A DNA stretch of 64,000 bases from Dyella_B jejuensis (GCF_044904675.1 NZ_JADIKJ010000006.1:117183-181182); one strand, 5' to 3'; shown: positions 26,093 to 35,784, counted from the first letter of the stretch. Program-made: numbers and translations. The notes: generated by a model from the letters alone, not told the origin.

Positions 26093-29000
26093 TTACCAGT
26101 CGTAGGTCACGCCGAACTGTACGGTACGGGGCGTTTCCACTGCGGCAACGCCGTTAACGATGTCCGCTGACTTATACAGCGGATCCGACGCGCCGCCAGC
26201 CGTCGAGCCAAGGCCGGGATAAACCTGCGTGATCTTCTGCTCGTTGGTGACGTTGCGGATCTGCACCTGGAAAGCCAGCTTCTTCTGAGCCCATTCCGGA
26301 CGGTATTCCAGCGCCAGGTCCAAGGTATGCAACCATGGCGTATAACCGGTGGTGCCCGGTACGGCCGGCTGGCCGTCGCACCAGTGATAAGCCTCAGTGC
26401 CGTACCCAACCGGATCTGTCTGCAACGGGCCATACGCGCCCAGGCAGGATTCGGGCGTGCCGGAAGCCAGGGTCAATATTGCGCTGACCGACCACTCAGG
26501 CAGGAACTGATAGGTACCGTAGCCCTTCAGCACATGCTTGCGCGAGTTCGCTTGCACGCCATTGGAGTACTGCATCAGCTGGCCGAAGTCCCACTGCTCA
26601 GTGGCGGAAACCGAAGCCGCACCCTGTCCGATGTTGGACTGCACCGGACCTTCGGTAGTGCCGTAGCTCTTGGAGTAGACGTAATCCAGCTTGGCCGTCC
26701 ACTTGCCGTCCCACACGTGCTCGACGAAGGCTTCCAGCGAGTAGTAGTTACGCTTCGGTTGCGGGAAACCCATCTCGATGGCATTCACGTCGGCGGTATA
26801 GTAGCCGCCAGCCGGATTGGCCACGTTGATTATGTTGGTATCGCCAGGGTTGACCAGGATCGAACCATTGACGTTGAGCGGGCACGTACCATTCCAAGTG
26901 CCCAACGACGGATTCTGATTGACCAGCTGCTGACAGATCTCGCTGGTACCTTCAGCGGTATCGTCGATGATGCGATGCAGCTTGGTCCATGTGGCAGTCA
27001 AGCCGTAATCCCAGTTCTGTGCGAACTGCTGCTGGAAGCCCAACACAAACGAATCCTGGTATTCCGCACCCAGATTCTGGGCAGCTACCGTCTTCGGATC
27101 GAGTAGCTCACCGTACTCGTTATTAGGCGACACGGGCACGCCGGCGCCGCAGGTCTGGCCGCACGAAGCGATCGGCGTTATCCCGGTCGGAAGACCGTTA
27201 GGTGTAATACCCGTATAGGTATAGTACGAATTGGTGTAGATGGACGCCGAAGCCTCGCGAATCGCCACACCTGCCGGCAACGCCAGATAGTAGCGGCCGG
27301 CATTACCGAACAGCTTCATGCTGGAGTCGCCCAGAATGTCCCAGCTGAAGCCCAGGCGCGGCGCCCATTGCGGCTTGGTCAGGCGCACATATGGCTCGCC
27401 GTCGGGGTTGTAGTTGGTGAAGGTGTCATTACGCAGGCCCAGGTTCAACAACAAGTTCGGCGTGGCCTGCCAGGTATCCTTGATGTATTGCGCGCGCTGC
27501 TGCACTTCCACGGAAGCCGCAGTCACGTAGGTATATTTGCTTGCGTAGTAGCCGTTGGCATCCGGCAATCCCACGTACGGTGCTATGCCCGGTGTACCGA
27601 GAATGGGCTGGCCTGGCGTGGCATTACCGTAGATCCATGCATAGCCCGGGCCGGTCGTGGTGGTGCCGGCGTTACGCAGATTGGTCGTTTCGTTATCGAT
27701 ACCGGCCTGAAGCGTGTGGTCACCCAGCTTGTAGGTCAGGTCAAAACGAAGGTTGACGTCTTCCGACTTCTGGTTGGGGCTGTCGATGGTGTTGCTGGCC
27801 TGATTGGTCAGGCATGACGTGGATGGGCAATATGCAGGGTTTTGGTACTGCGTATCGAGAATGGCCGGCAGCGTCGAGTTGGCCGGGTTGCTGTAGGTGT
27901 ACGTGCCATCCATCTTGCCGATCATCGCGTTCAGCGTCAGATCGTCGGTGATGTAAGACGTAAACTTCAGCACATTTACGGTGAACTCCTGCTTCTCGGA
28001 GTTCAGGTAGTCAACCGGCGTACCTTCGGCCTTGTCGGCATAGTCATAGTTGTAGACAGAACCACCGTACTGGTAGTTGTTCTTCATCGACGTCAACGAC
28101 AGGATGTTCGAGTCGGTGATATTCCAATCGATCTTCGCGTAGTACTTCGGATCGGTGGTGTGGGTCTGATATTCCTGGTTCTGGGTGTTCGGCTGGATCA
28201 GGTCCGATGACGTGCGGTCGGCTTCTGCAGCCAAGAAGAAGAACAGCTTGTCTTTGATCAGCGGACCGCCAACGTAGGCGTCATACACCTGTTCCCACTG
28301 GCTATTGCCGTTGCGATAGTCCAGCAAAGTGCCCTTGGTTGCCGGATAGTATGGGCTTTCATAGTAAAGATTACCCTGCGTGCCCATGGTGCCGGCCGGC
28401 GTAAAGAATGCCGCACCACCGAAGTGCCAGGTATCGGTGCCGCTCTGGCCAATCTGGCTGACCACGCCGCCGGTCGAACGGCCGTATTCCGGACCATAAC
28501 CGTTGGTCAATGTTTCCTGCTGCGAGATCGCGCCATAAGGCAGCGTAATGCCACCAGCGTTACCGATCGGATCGGAAGTATTGAAGCCGTTGATGTAGTA
28601 GGCGTTTTCAGCGGTCGACGAACCGTTGAAGGAAAGCAGCGGCTCGCCGGTCGGGCCTCCACCCAGCGCCGAAGCGCCGGCCACCGTTCCCGGGGCCAGC
28701 AGCGCAATAGCTGCGCCCGAACGCTGCAGCGGCAGGTTCTTCAGCTGCTGGGCGGTGATGACGGAGCTTTCCTGGGTGGAGCTCACGTCGATCGGCGGAA
28801 TCGCGTTTGCCGTCACCATCACCGAAGACAGGTTTTGCGCATTGGCGCTGCTGGCCGCTCCATTGGTGAAGTCGACTGCCACGGCGCCCGCAGCTAGCGC
28901 GGTTACGCCCTTCCTCGTCTGCACGATCTGGCCGTTCTGCATCAGATTCACATCGTAAGTGCCGACCGGCAGCGTGATGTTGTAATGGCCAGAATTGTCG

Positions 29001-29206
29001 ACTGGCACCGTCCGGTTGAAGCCCGAGCCACCAACAATCTGCACGGTTTCGCCACTAGCAACCGGCGCCTGACCAGAAATGGTGCCCGTGGTGGACTGTG
29101 CGAACACATATCCAGAGAAGCCAAACCCGATGGCAACAGCCACGGCCAAGGCAGTGTGACGCACCGGCATCCCCTTCGATGCAGGCACAAGCTTCTTAGT
29201 ATTCAT
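26093..29206 (-). CDS. Oar-like TonB-dependent receptor, copy 2
   Basis: This 1037-residue outer-membrane receptor has a signal peptide ending near Y-V-F-A-Q-S, a carboxypeptidase-regulatory-like domain (about 38-95) and a TonB-box-like V-M-V-T-A segment. The plug contains the same A-E-N-A-Y-Y-(I/L)-N-G-F-N-T and G-Y-G-P-E-Y-G-R-S-T-G-G motifs as copy 1, and the barrel ends Y-D-W. The N-terminal 30 residues are nearly identical to copy 1 (M-P-V-R-H-T-A-L-A), while loops differ in length and sequence, as expected if ligands differ. ATG 29206 has GGGGG about 9 bases upstream, the same spacing as copy 1. Confidence 0.92.
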   Translation of the reverse strand: MNTKKLVPASKGMPVRHTALAVAVAIGFGFSGYVFAQSTTGTISGQAPVASGETVQIVGGSGFNRTVPVDNSGHYNITLPVGTYDVNLMQNGQIVQTRKGVTALAAGAVAVDFTNGAASSANAQNLSSVMVTANAIPPIDVSSTQESSVITAQQLKNLPLQRSGAAIALLAPGTVAGASALGGGPTGEPLLSFNGSSTAENAYYINGFNTSDPIGNAGGITLPYGAISQQETLTNGYGPEYGRSTGGVVSQIGQSGTDTWHFGGAAFFTPAGTMGTQGNLYYESPYYPATKGTLLDYRNGNSQWEQVYDAYVGGPLIKDKLFFFLAAEADRTSSDLIQPNTQNQEYQTHTTDPKYYAKIDWNITDSNILSLTSMKNNYQYGGSVYNYDYADKAEGTPVDYLNSEKQEFTVNVLKFTSYITDDLTLNAMIGKMDGTYTYSNPANSTLPAILDTQYQNPAYCPSTSCLTNQASNTIDSPNQKSEDVNLRFDLTYKLGDHTLQAGIDNETTNLRNAGTTTTGPGYAWIYGNATPGQPILGTPGIAPYVGLPDANGYYASKYTYVTAASVEVQQRAQYIKDTWQATPNLLLNLGLRNDTFTNYNPDGEPYVRLTKPQWAPRLGFSWDILGDSSMKLFGNAGRYYLALPAGVAIREASASIYTNSYYTYTGITPNGLPTGITPIASCGQTCGAGVPVSPNNEYGELLDPKTVAAQNLGAEYQDSFVLGFQQQFAQNWDYGLTATWTKLHRIIDDTAEGTSEICQQLVNQNPSLGTWNGTCPLNVNGSILVNPGDTNIINVANPAGGYYTADVNAIEMGFPQPKRNYYSLEAFVEHVWDGKWTAKLDYVYSKSYGTTEGPVQSNIGQGAASVSATEQWDFGQLMQYSNGVQANSRKHVLKGYGTYQFLPEWSVSAILTLASGTPESCLGAYGPLQTDPVGYGTEAYHWCDGQPAVPGTTGYTPWLHTLDLALEYRPEWAQKKLAFQVQIRNVTNEQKITQVYPGLGSTAGGASDPLYKSADIVNGVAAVETPRTVQFGVTYDW

Positions 29207-29398
29207 CTAGTAAAACCCCCAGCGGCATGAAATATCAAAAGCCTCAACAGATCGCCCGCACCTTCCGGTATGCCGGTCGAGCTTGGACAAAAAACGAATT
29301 TGAACGCTGTTCTTGATCTCCCCATCCCCTACAAACCCATCCCTGCAAACTGCCCGGCAGTAAAAACGAGCCTTAACGGATGTTTAGCGACACCGTGA

Positions 29399-29427
29399 AC
29401 ATAAAGGCGAAAATAACAAAAAGTCAA
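29399..29427 (-). promoter_or_regulatory. Sigma-70-type promoter of receptor 2
   Basis: On the minus strand TTGACT, 17 bases, TTATGT lies about 195 bases before the ATG. Spacer and boxes align with those of receptor 1 at 23417-23445. The leader between holds the shared block at 29320-29336. Bases 29207-29505 contain no gene. Confidence 0.75.
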
Positions 29428-29505
29428 CGGTAATAGTTTGCACCATCCCGCAATATATTGCGAGACAGATGAGCCTCCGGAGCTTTTGCCGCATCACACC
29501 AAGCC

Positions 29506-30297
29506 TCATGACCCACCCGACTCATCCTCAAACCTCAGATGCTTGACGCTTCGCCCATTCCGCCGCACCAGCTTCAAGGCCTCAATGCCAACGCGGATGT
29601 GCGCTTCCACATACTTAGTGGTCACGCTGCGATCGCTGAGTTCAGTCTTGACCCCTTCCGGAATCATCGGCTGGTCGGAGACCAGCAGCAAAGCTCCGCA
29701 GGGGATGTGGTTGGCGAAGCCGGCGGCGAAGATGGTCGCGGTTTCCATATCCACTGCCATGCACCGGGTACGGCGCAGGTATTCCTTGAAGGCCTCGTCG
29801 TGTTCCCACACGCGGCGGTTGGTGGTGTAGACGGTGCCGGTCCAGTAGTCGTGGCCCAGGTCGCGGATCATGGTGGAGACGGCACGCTGTAGCTGGAATG
29901 CGGGCAGTGCCGGCACCTCGGGCGGCAGGTAATCGTTGCTGGTACCTTCGCCGCGGATGGCGGCGATGGGCAGGACCAGATCGCCGAGCTGATTCTTTCT
30001 CTTAACGCCGCCGCATTTACCCAGGAACAGCACCGCACCCGGCTGTATCGCGCCCAGCAGATCCATCATGGTGGCCGCATTGGGGCTGCCCATGCCGAAG
30101 TTGATCATGGTGATGCCGTCGGCGGTGGCGCTGGGCATCGGCCGGTCCCGCCCACGCACTTCCACGCCATGCCATTCGGCGAACAGGTCGACGTAGTGAC
30201 TGAAATTGGTAAGCAGGATGTGCGCGCCGAACTGATCCAGCGGCACGCCGGTATAGCGCGGCAGCCAGTTGGTAACGATCTCGTTTTTAGTCTTCAT
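29506..30297 (-). CDS. amn: AMP nucleosidase
   Basis: This 263-residue protein of the nucleoside phosphorylase fold cleaves AMP to adenine and ribose 5-phosphate. Motifs seen are N-F-S-H-Y near the start, M-I-N-F-G-M-G-S-P-N-A-A, the phosphate-site segment L-G-K-C-G-G, and the ribose-binding A-V-D-M-E-T-A-T followed by L-L-V-S-D-Q-P. It lacks the long N-terminal regulatory domain of the E. coli enzyme (484 residues) and so is the short form. The start is ATG 30297; an upstream frame to 30333 has no family similarity. It is divergent from fadE. Confidence 0.88.
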   Translation of the reverse strand: MKTKNEIVTNWLPRYTGVPLDQFGAHILLTNFSHYVDLFAEWHGVEVRGRDRPMPSATADGITMINFGMGSPNAATMMDLLGAIQPGAVLFLGKCGGVKRKNQLGDLVLPIAAIRGEGTSNDYLPPEVPALPAFQLQRAVSTMIRDLGHDYWTGTVYTTNRRVWEHDEAFKEYLRRTRCMAVDMETATIFAAGFANHIPCGALLLVSDQPMIPEGVKTELSDRSVTTKYVEAHIRVGIEALKLVRRNGRSVKHLRFEDESGGS

Positions 30298-30486
30298 ACA
30301 AGCTCTTGTTTCAGCACGGCGAGCCTTCGCCATGCGTTACCGACGACGCCACGTCGGCGTTAGGCCAGATTTGAGTGGTCTCATCTTAAGGCGTGCGCGT
30401 AGCCCCCGCGCGGCGGCTGTTCAAAGCGGCTTTCGCATTCCCTTGAAGTGGCACACTTCACCATCCTCGCCCATGGAGGAAGCGGC

Positions 30487-32901
30487 ATGCTGGCTTGCGG
30501 CTGGATCGTTGCCCTGATCGTACTGTTCGGGCTCGCCTATGCCGGCCGTGGGTGGCTGGCCTGGGTAAGCGCCCTTGCCGTGCTTTTTCTCACCTGGTAC
30601 CTGAGCGGCATCGATTCGCCGCAACTCTTTACCCCGCTCCTGCTTGCCTGCGTGCTGCTGGCCGCCGTCACCGGCATCGTGCCGCTGCGCCGCGCCTTGT
30701 TCGCCCGCTCGCTGTTGCCGTTGCTCGGCAAGGTATTGCCAAAGCTGGGCAACACCGAACGCATTGCCCTGGAAGCCGGCACGGTGTGGTGGGATGCGCA
30801 GATCTTCTCAGGTGCCCCCGACTGGAAATACCTTGCCGACTTCCGCTGCAAGCCGCTCAGTGAAAAGGAGCAGGCTTTCATGGATGGGCCGGTGACGCAG
30901 CTTTGCGACATGATCGACGATTGGCAGATCCAGCAAGAGCGCGATCTACCCCCCGAGGTATGGGATTTCCTCAAGCGCGAACGCTTCTTTGGCATGGTGA
31001 TTCCGGAAGCATTCGGTGGCCTGGGCTTTTCCGAAATCGGGCACTCGCGCGTGGTCACGCGCATCGCCAGCCGCTCGATTGCGGCAGCGGTGACCGTAAT
31101 GGTGCCCAATTCGCTGGGCCCCGGCGAATTGCTGGTGCATTACGGCACCGAGGAGCAGAAGCAACGCTACTTGTCTCGCCTGGCGGATGGCCGCGACATT
31201 CCCTGCTTCGCCCTTACCGGACCGGAAGCGGGCTCGGATGCTGCCGCCACGCAATCCAGCGGGATTGTCGAGCGCGGAACCTGGAACGGGGAACCGGTAC
31301 TTGGCCTGCGCCTGAACTGGAACAAGCGATATATCACGCTGGCGCCGGTGGCGACCCTGATCGGCCTGGCCTTCCAGCTGAAGGACCCGGATCGCCTGCT
31401 GGGCGATACCGTCGACCGCGGCATTACCTGCGCGCTCATCCCGCGCGATCTGCCCGGTATCGACATTGGCAGGCACCATGATCCGATGGGGGTGCCGTTC
31501 CATAACGGCCCCATCCTTGGCAAGGATGTATTCGTGCCGCTGGATGCCATCATCGGCGGCGTGGAGCAGATTGGCCTTGGCTGGCGCATGCTGATGGAAT
31601 CGCTGGCCGCCGGCCGCTCCATTTCCCTGCCCGCGCTAGCGGTCGGCGCAGCGCAGATGTCCACGCGCATCTGTGGCGCCTATGCCACCGTGCGCGAGCA
31701 ATTCGACACCCCGATCGGGCGCTTCGAAGGCATCGAGGAACCCTTGGCGCGGATTGCCGGCCTTACCTATCTGATGACCGCCGCCCGCACACTCACCTGC
31801 GCTGCGCTGGACGTCGGCGAGAAGCCGGCCGTGCTTGGCTCCATCGTCAAGGCCTATCTCACTGATGCGATGCGCGAGGTGGTCAGCGATGCCATGGACA
31901 TTCGTGCCGGCGCGGCGATCCAGCGCGGGCCGCGCAATGCGCTGTCGCGCATGTGGATGTCGGTGCCGATCGGTATCACGGTGGAGGGGGCCAATATCCT
32001 CACCCGCTCCATGATCGTCTACGGCCAGGGCGCGATCCGCTGCCATCCATGGGTGCCAAAGCTCATCGCGGCGATCGACGCAAGAGATCTGCCCTCGCTG
32101 GATCGCGGCACGTTCGGCTACATCAATTTCTTTTTCACTCGCGGCGTGCGCGCGTTCCTGCTGGGCCTGACCGGCAGCCGGCTCGCACGTATTCCCGTCG
32201 ATACCGAATTGAAGCGCTATTACCAGCAACTCACCCGGCTCTCCTGCGCCTTCGCGTTCGTCTCGGACGTATGCATGGCTACGCTGGGCGGGTCGCTCAA
32301 GCGACATGAAAAGATCTCCGGACGCCTGGCCGATGCGCTGGCCTGGCAATATCTCGCCGCCGCCACGCTCAAGCGCTATCACGACGAAGCCAAATTCGCC
32401 TCCAACTACGACCTTGCACGCTGGGGCGTAGCCAGTGCGCTCTACCAGACACAGGAGGCCCTGCGCAGCGTGCTGGATAACCTGCGTGGTCCACTGGCGA
32501 TGATTGCGCGCTGCCTGGCATTTCCATTGGGCGCACACTTTCGCCCTCCGTCCGACCTGCTCGGTCAGCGCGCTGCGCGCGCGATCCTCGAAGACCGCGA
32601 TGCCCGCATCAACCTCACGCAAGACATCCACGTGCCGGGCCCGAACGATCCCGGCCTGGGCCAACTGGAGGCCGCACTGGCGAAAGCCGTGCTCGCCATT
32701 CCGGTGGAAACCAAGCTGCGCGATGCCGTGCGCGCCGGCCGGCTGGAGCGTGCACCGAAGGACCGGCTCGACGAACTCGGCCTGGCCGCCGGCGTCATCA
32801 CGCAAGCGGAATACGAGGCCCTGGCCGCGGCGCAGGCGGCCCGCGATGCCGTGGTGCAAGTGGACGCCTTCGATGCGGAAACTTACCGGCAATTGCGTTG
32901 A
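30487..32901 (+). CDS. fadE: Acyl-CoA dehydrogenase FadE
   Basis: This 804-residue enzyme performs the first step of beta-oxidation, with FAD. The E. coli enzyme has 814 residues. The N-terminus holds two transmembrane helices (about 1-65), as in membrane-associated FadE. The dehydrogenase core follows, with F-A-L-T-G-P-E-A-G-S-D-A near 250, G-R-S-I-S-L-P near 380, and E-G-A-N-I-L-T-R near 505. A C-terminal DUF1974-type extension completes it. ATG 30487 is preceded by GGAGGA at a good distance; the GTG at 30448 lacks one. No fadBA genes are next to it, and no FadR-like operator was recognised. Confidence 0.95.
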   Translation: MLACGWIVALIVLFGLAYAGRGWLAWVSALAVLFLTWYLSGIDSPQLFTPLLLACVLLAAVTGIVPLRRALFARSLLPLLGKVLPKLGNTERIALEAGTVWWDAQIFSGAPDWKYLADFRCKPLSEKEQAFMDGPVTQLCDMIDDWQIQQERDLPPEVWDFLKRERFFGMVIPEAFGGLGFSEIGHSRVVTRIASRSIAAAVTVMVPNSLGPGELLVHYGTEEQKQRYLSRLADGRDIPCFALTGPEAGSDAAATQSSGIVERGTWNGEPVLGLRLNWNKRYITLAPVATLIGLAFQLKDPDRLLGDTVDRGITCALIPRDLPGIDIGRHHDPMGVPFHNGPILGKDVFVPLDAIIGGVEQIGLGWRMLMESLAAGRSISLPALAVGAAQMSTRICGAYATVREQFDTPIGRFEGIEEPLARIAGLTYLMTAARTLTCAALDVGEKPAVLGSIVKAYLTDAMREVVSDAMDIRAGAAIQRGPRNALSRMWMSVPIGITVEGANILTRSMIVYGQGAIRCHPWVPKLIAAIDARDLPSLDRGTFGYINFFFTRGVRAFLLGLTGSRLARIPVDTELKRYYQQLTRLSCAFAFVSDVCMATLGGSLKRHEKISGRLADALAWQYLAAATLKRYHDEAKFASNYDLARWGVASALYQTQEALRSVLDNLRGPLAMIARCLAFPLGAHFRPPSDLLGQRAARAILEDRDARINLTQDIHVPGPNDPGLGQLEAALAKAVLAIPVETKLRDAVRAGRLERAPKDRLDELGLAAGVITQAEYEALAAAQAARDAVVQVDAFDAETYRQLR

Positions 32902-32991
32902 AATCCCGCGGGAACTTGGCGCACTGCGACAATCACCTGACGTTAGCGCGTGCTATGTTCAGCGCGCCATCGAAGGTAAGGGTTTGGCGAT

Positions 32992-33936
32992 ATGCGAATG
33001 GGCTTGGCAATCGACGCTTCCTGCGACCTGCCGCAGGATTTTCTGCAGCAACACGACATCGCCGTCATGCCCATCGCGGTCCGGGTCGACAACGCCCTGT
33101 TCAAGGACGACCGCGATCCAGCCGAGATCCAACGCTTCCTCAACCTCAAGCTGGGTAGCCGCAGCCATTCGGCGGAAACCGAGCCTTGTTCCGTGGAAGA
33201 CGTACAAAAGCTATTCCTGGAAAAGCTGGTGCTGGAAAAGGATTGCGTGTTCTGCCTCACCATCACCGCCACACGCAGCCCGATCTATGAGCACGTGGTC
33301 AAGGCCAGTTTCGCGGTACTGAAAAACTACCGCCAGGTACGCGAGCCGGCCGGCATCACCGGGCCCTTCCTGATGCGCGTGATGGATACGCGCAGCCTGT
33401 TCGCCGGTTCCGCGCCCTGCGTGGCCGAAGCCGTGCGCCTGATGCAGGCGAATGAGGCACCCGCGGCGATCCGCGAGCGGCTGGCCTATATCGCCGAAAA
33501 TTCCTACGGCTACATGCTGCCGCGTGATCTTTACTACTTGCGCGCCCGCGCCAAGAAAAAAGGCGACCGCAGCGTCGGATTGTTCAGCGCCGTGCTCGGC
33601 TCCACGCTGGATATCAAGCCGTTGCTGCGCGGCTACCGTGGCGATACCACGCCGGTCGGCAAGGTCCGCGGCTGGGAACACGGCTGCGAAACACTGTTCC
33701 AGTACGCTGCCGACCGCGTCCGCGCCGGCCTGCTGGTACCGGTGATGTGCACCGCTTATGGCGGCGATCTTTCCGAACTGCCGAAATTGCCAGGCTATGC
33801 CAGGCTCGCGGAAGCTTGCGAAGAATGCGGCGTCACCCTGATGCAGGCGCCGATGAGTATCACCGGCATGGTCAATGTCGGCGAAGGGGCGGTCACGGTC
33901 GGCTTTGCCGCCGAAGAGCATGCGGTGGAGTTCTGA
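32992..33936 (+). CDS. DegV family fatty-acid-binding protein
   Basis: This 314-residue protein has the DegV/FakB-like fold. The N-terminal A-I-D-A-S-C-D-L-P matches the D-S-x-x-D-L signature, and V-M-P-I-A-V-R-V-D follows. An I-T-A-T-R-S-P segment sits where the T-S-x-x-S fatty-acid-binding loop is, so Thr-Arg-Ser replaces the usual loop residues. Known relatives bind a fatty acid and present it to FakA kinase. No fakA is nearby. It follows fadE by 90 bases, which fits a lipid context. Confidence 0.82.
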   Translation: MRMGLAIDASCDLPQDFLQQHDIAVMPIAVRVDNALFKDDRDPAEIQRFLNLKLGSRSHSAETEPCSVEDVQKLFLEKLVLEKDCVFCLTITATRSPIYEHVVKASFAVLKNYRQVREPAGITGPFLMRVMDTRSLFAGSAPCVAEAVRLMQANEAPAAIRERLAYIAENSYGYMLPRDLYYLRARAKKKGDRSVGLFSAVLGSTLDIKPLLRGYRGDTTPVGKVRGWEHGCETLFQYAADRVRAGLLVPVMCTAYGGDLSELPKLPGYARLAEACEECGVTLMQAPMSITGMVNVGEGAVTVGFAAEEHAVEF

Positions 33937-33981
33937 CCGCAGGCGCAAGGCGTATCCCGGCCGGCGAACCGGAATCGAGAC

Positions 33982-34608
33982 ATGAGTCGCGTCGACATCT
34001 CCATGTTGCTCCTCGCCATCCTGTTTATCGCGGGCCAACCGGACGCTGCGCAAGCCGGCACCACCACGGTCTACAAATGCAGTTCGGCCAAAGGCCAAGT
34101 CGTCTACCAAGGCACGCCTTGCGCACGCAGCCAGCAGCAGCGAACCATGCAGCTTGAGGACAACGGTCCCGCCACGTCGCCCTTATCGGAACCTGTCGAC
34201 GACACCGCTTCCGCGATGGGCGCCACCCGACCCGCACCGCGTCCGCTACGCGAGCCACCGCCTCCCATGTATCGCTGCCTCGATGCGGTGAACCACAACA
34301 CTTACCTGAGCAGCCACGGCGACCCGCAGCCTTACTACGCGCCGCTGGCCGTTACCGGCATGATTCCCACGTCGTTGGGCCAGCCTTCCGTGCCGCCCGG
34401 CCGCGGCAGGGCCACCGCGGCAACGGTAGCCAGCCACTATGTGCTGGTGCGAGATACCTGCGCGCCAATGACGCCCGCCGACACCTGCGCGGCATTGCGC
34501 GACCAGTACGATGAAAACGAACGCAAACTGTCGCGGGCGTTCAAGAGCGACCAGCCGCCCCTGCTGCAGCGCGAGAGTGAGTTGATGGCGGCCCTCGCTC
34601 ATTGCTGA
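33982..34608 (+). CDS. Secreted DUF4124-domain protein
   Basis: This 208-residue protein has a signal peptide (cleavage near A-Q-A-G at 25). A DUF4124 motif follows: V-Y-K-C, G-Q-V-V-Y-Q-G-T-P-C, which is a small beta domain with paired cysteines found in many Xanthomonadales envelope proteins. A proline-rich linker (65-95) and a C-terminal domain with four more cysteines come next. The function is unknown. It begins 45 bases after degV on the same strand and may share its transcript. Confidence 0.75.
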   Translation: MSRVDISMLLLAILFIAGQPDAAQAGTTTVYKCSSAKGQVVYQGTPCARSQQQRTMQLEDNGPATSPLSEPVDDTASAMGATRPAPRPLREPPPPMYRCLDAVNHNTYLSSHGDPQPYYAPLAVTGMIPTSLGQPSVPPGRGRATAATVASHYVLVRDTCAPMTPADTCAALRDQYDENERKLSRAFKSDQPPLLQRESELMAALAHC

Positions 34609-34627
34609 GCGAGGTAGCTCGCTTCGA

Positions 34628-35410
34628 TCAGAATCCGTAGTTGAGAAATCCGCCGTCCACCGCCAGCAACTGGCCGGTGATATAGCTGGCGGCGGGAAGG
34701 CACAGGAAAGCGATGGCCGCCGCGACTTCCTCCGGTTCGCCGATACGCCGCAGCGGCGTGCGATCCAGCACCTCGTCGAGGTAGTCGGCATCGGTGAGCG
34801 CGGGTTCGGAACGTTGGGTGCGGATATACCAGGGCGCAACCGCGTTGACGCGGATGCCATCGATCGCCCATTCCGCGGCCAAATTGCGGGTGAGCTGGTG
34901 CAGCGCCGCCTTGGTCATGCCGTAGGGCGAGCCGGTGCGGACGTGAGTGACGCCGGAAACCGACCCTACGTTGACGATGGCCGCATTCGCATGCTGCACC
35001 AGATGCGGATGCGCGAGACGGCACATCTCGTAAGCGGAGAATAGATTCTGTTCGAAGATTGCGCGGTACTCCGCGGCGTCATAGTCGAGCGTGGCTTTCG
35101 GCGTATTGCCGCCGGCGTTGTTGACCAGGATCGACAACGGCATTTCCAGGTCCGCGATCCAGTCGAACACCGCCAGGCGATCCTCGGCTTCGCCCACATC
35201 GGCGGCGAAAGCCAACACGTCGACGCCCGGATAGTCGTCTGTCAATTCCACCCGGACCTGCTCGAGATAATCGCCATCGCGCGCCACCAGCAACAGGCTT
35301 GCGCCCAAGCTGGCCAGTTCGCGCGCGGCGGCATAGCCAATGCCTTTGCTGGCACCAGTGACCAGGGCGGTATGGCCCTGCAATTGCCAGGCGTCTATGC
35401 GGCTGTTCAT
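34628..35410 (-). CDS. Short-chain dehydrogenase/reductase, tropinone-reductase-like
   Basis: This 260-residue classical SDR has the dinucleotide motif T-G-A-S-K-G-I-G at 18-25, N-N-A-G near 97-100 and catalytic S150, Y163 and K167 (Y-G-M-T-K). It ends with the usual Y-I-T-G-Q-L-L-A-V-D-G-G-F. Its closest style is the tropinone reductase-like group, where substrates vary (keto acids, ketones). Arg44 after the second strand and the Lys in the glycine loop suggest preference for NADP. It is convergent with the DUF4124 gene and divergent from a small lipoprotein. The substrate is unknown. Confidence 0.88.
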   Translation of the reverse strand: MNSRIDAWQLQGHTALVTGASKGIGYAAARELASLGASLLLVARDGDYLEQVRVELTDDYPGVDVLAFAADVGEAEDRLAVFDWIADLEMPLSILVNNAGGNTPKATLDYDAAEYRAIFEQNLFSAYEMCRLAHPHLVQHANAAIVNVGSVSGVTHVRTGSPYGMTKAALHQLTRNLAAEWAIDGIRVNAVAPWYIRTQRSEPALTDADYLDEVLDRTPLRRIGEPEEVAAAIAFLCLPAASYITGQLLAVDGGFLNYGF

Positions 35411-35487
35411 GCGCGCAGCTTACACGACTTGCCTGGGGCGCGAAGCAGCAGGAGACTGCACGCCATCTGCCGATCGGGGCCCATGCC

Positions 35488-35703
35488 ATGAAAGTCGCTA
35501 CCGCAGTGCTCTGCCTGTTCGCACTCGCCGCGTGCAGCAATAAACCACCTGCGCCGCAATCCGAACCAAAGACCACCGCCACGCAGACAGCCGCACCATG
35601 GGACGCCATGAAGCAGGACGAACAACGCGCCCGAGACGTGCGCAGGCTGGCCGAGAAACAAGCCGCCGACCAGGACAAGCAGATCGAGCAGCAAACGCAG
35701 TAA
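35488..35703 (+). CDS. Small lipoprotein
   Basis: This 71-residue product has a signal sequence ending in lipobox L-A-A-C with Cys16. The mature part is short and hydrophilic: a Pro/Thr-rich linker, then a charged helix rich in Gln, Lys, Glu and Asp (about 40-71) that may form a coiled coil. No known domain is seen. Codon use resembles neighbouring genes and the lipobox is clear, so it is likely real although small. Confidence 0.65.
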   Translation: MKVATAVLCLFALAACSNKPPAPQSEPKTTATQTAAPWDAMKQDEQRARDVRRLAEKQAADQDKQIEQQTQ

Positions 35704-35784
35704 GCGTTATTCGCGGTCGCTGGCGTTTGGACGTCTGTACGGCCAATACTTGCTACCTTCGCCTGATACAGGCAAGGTTCGAGC

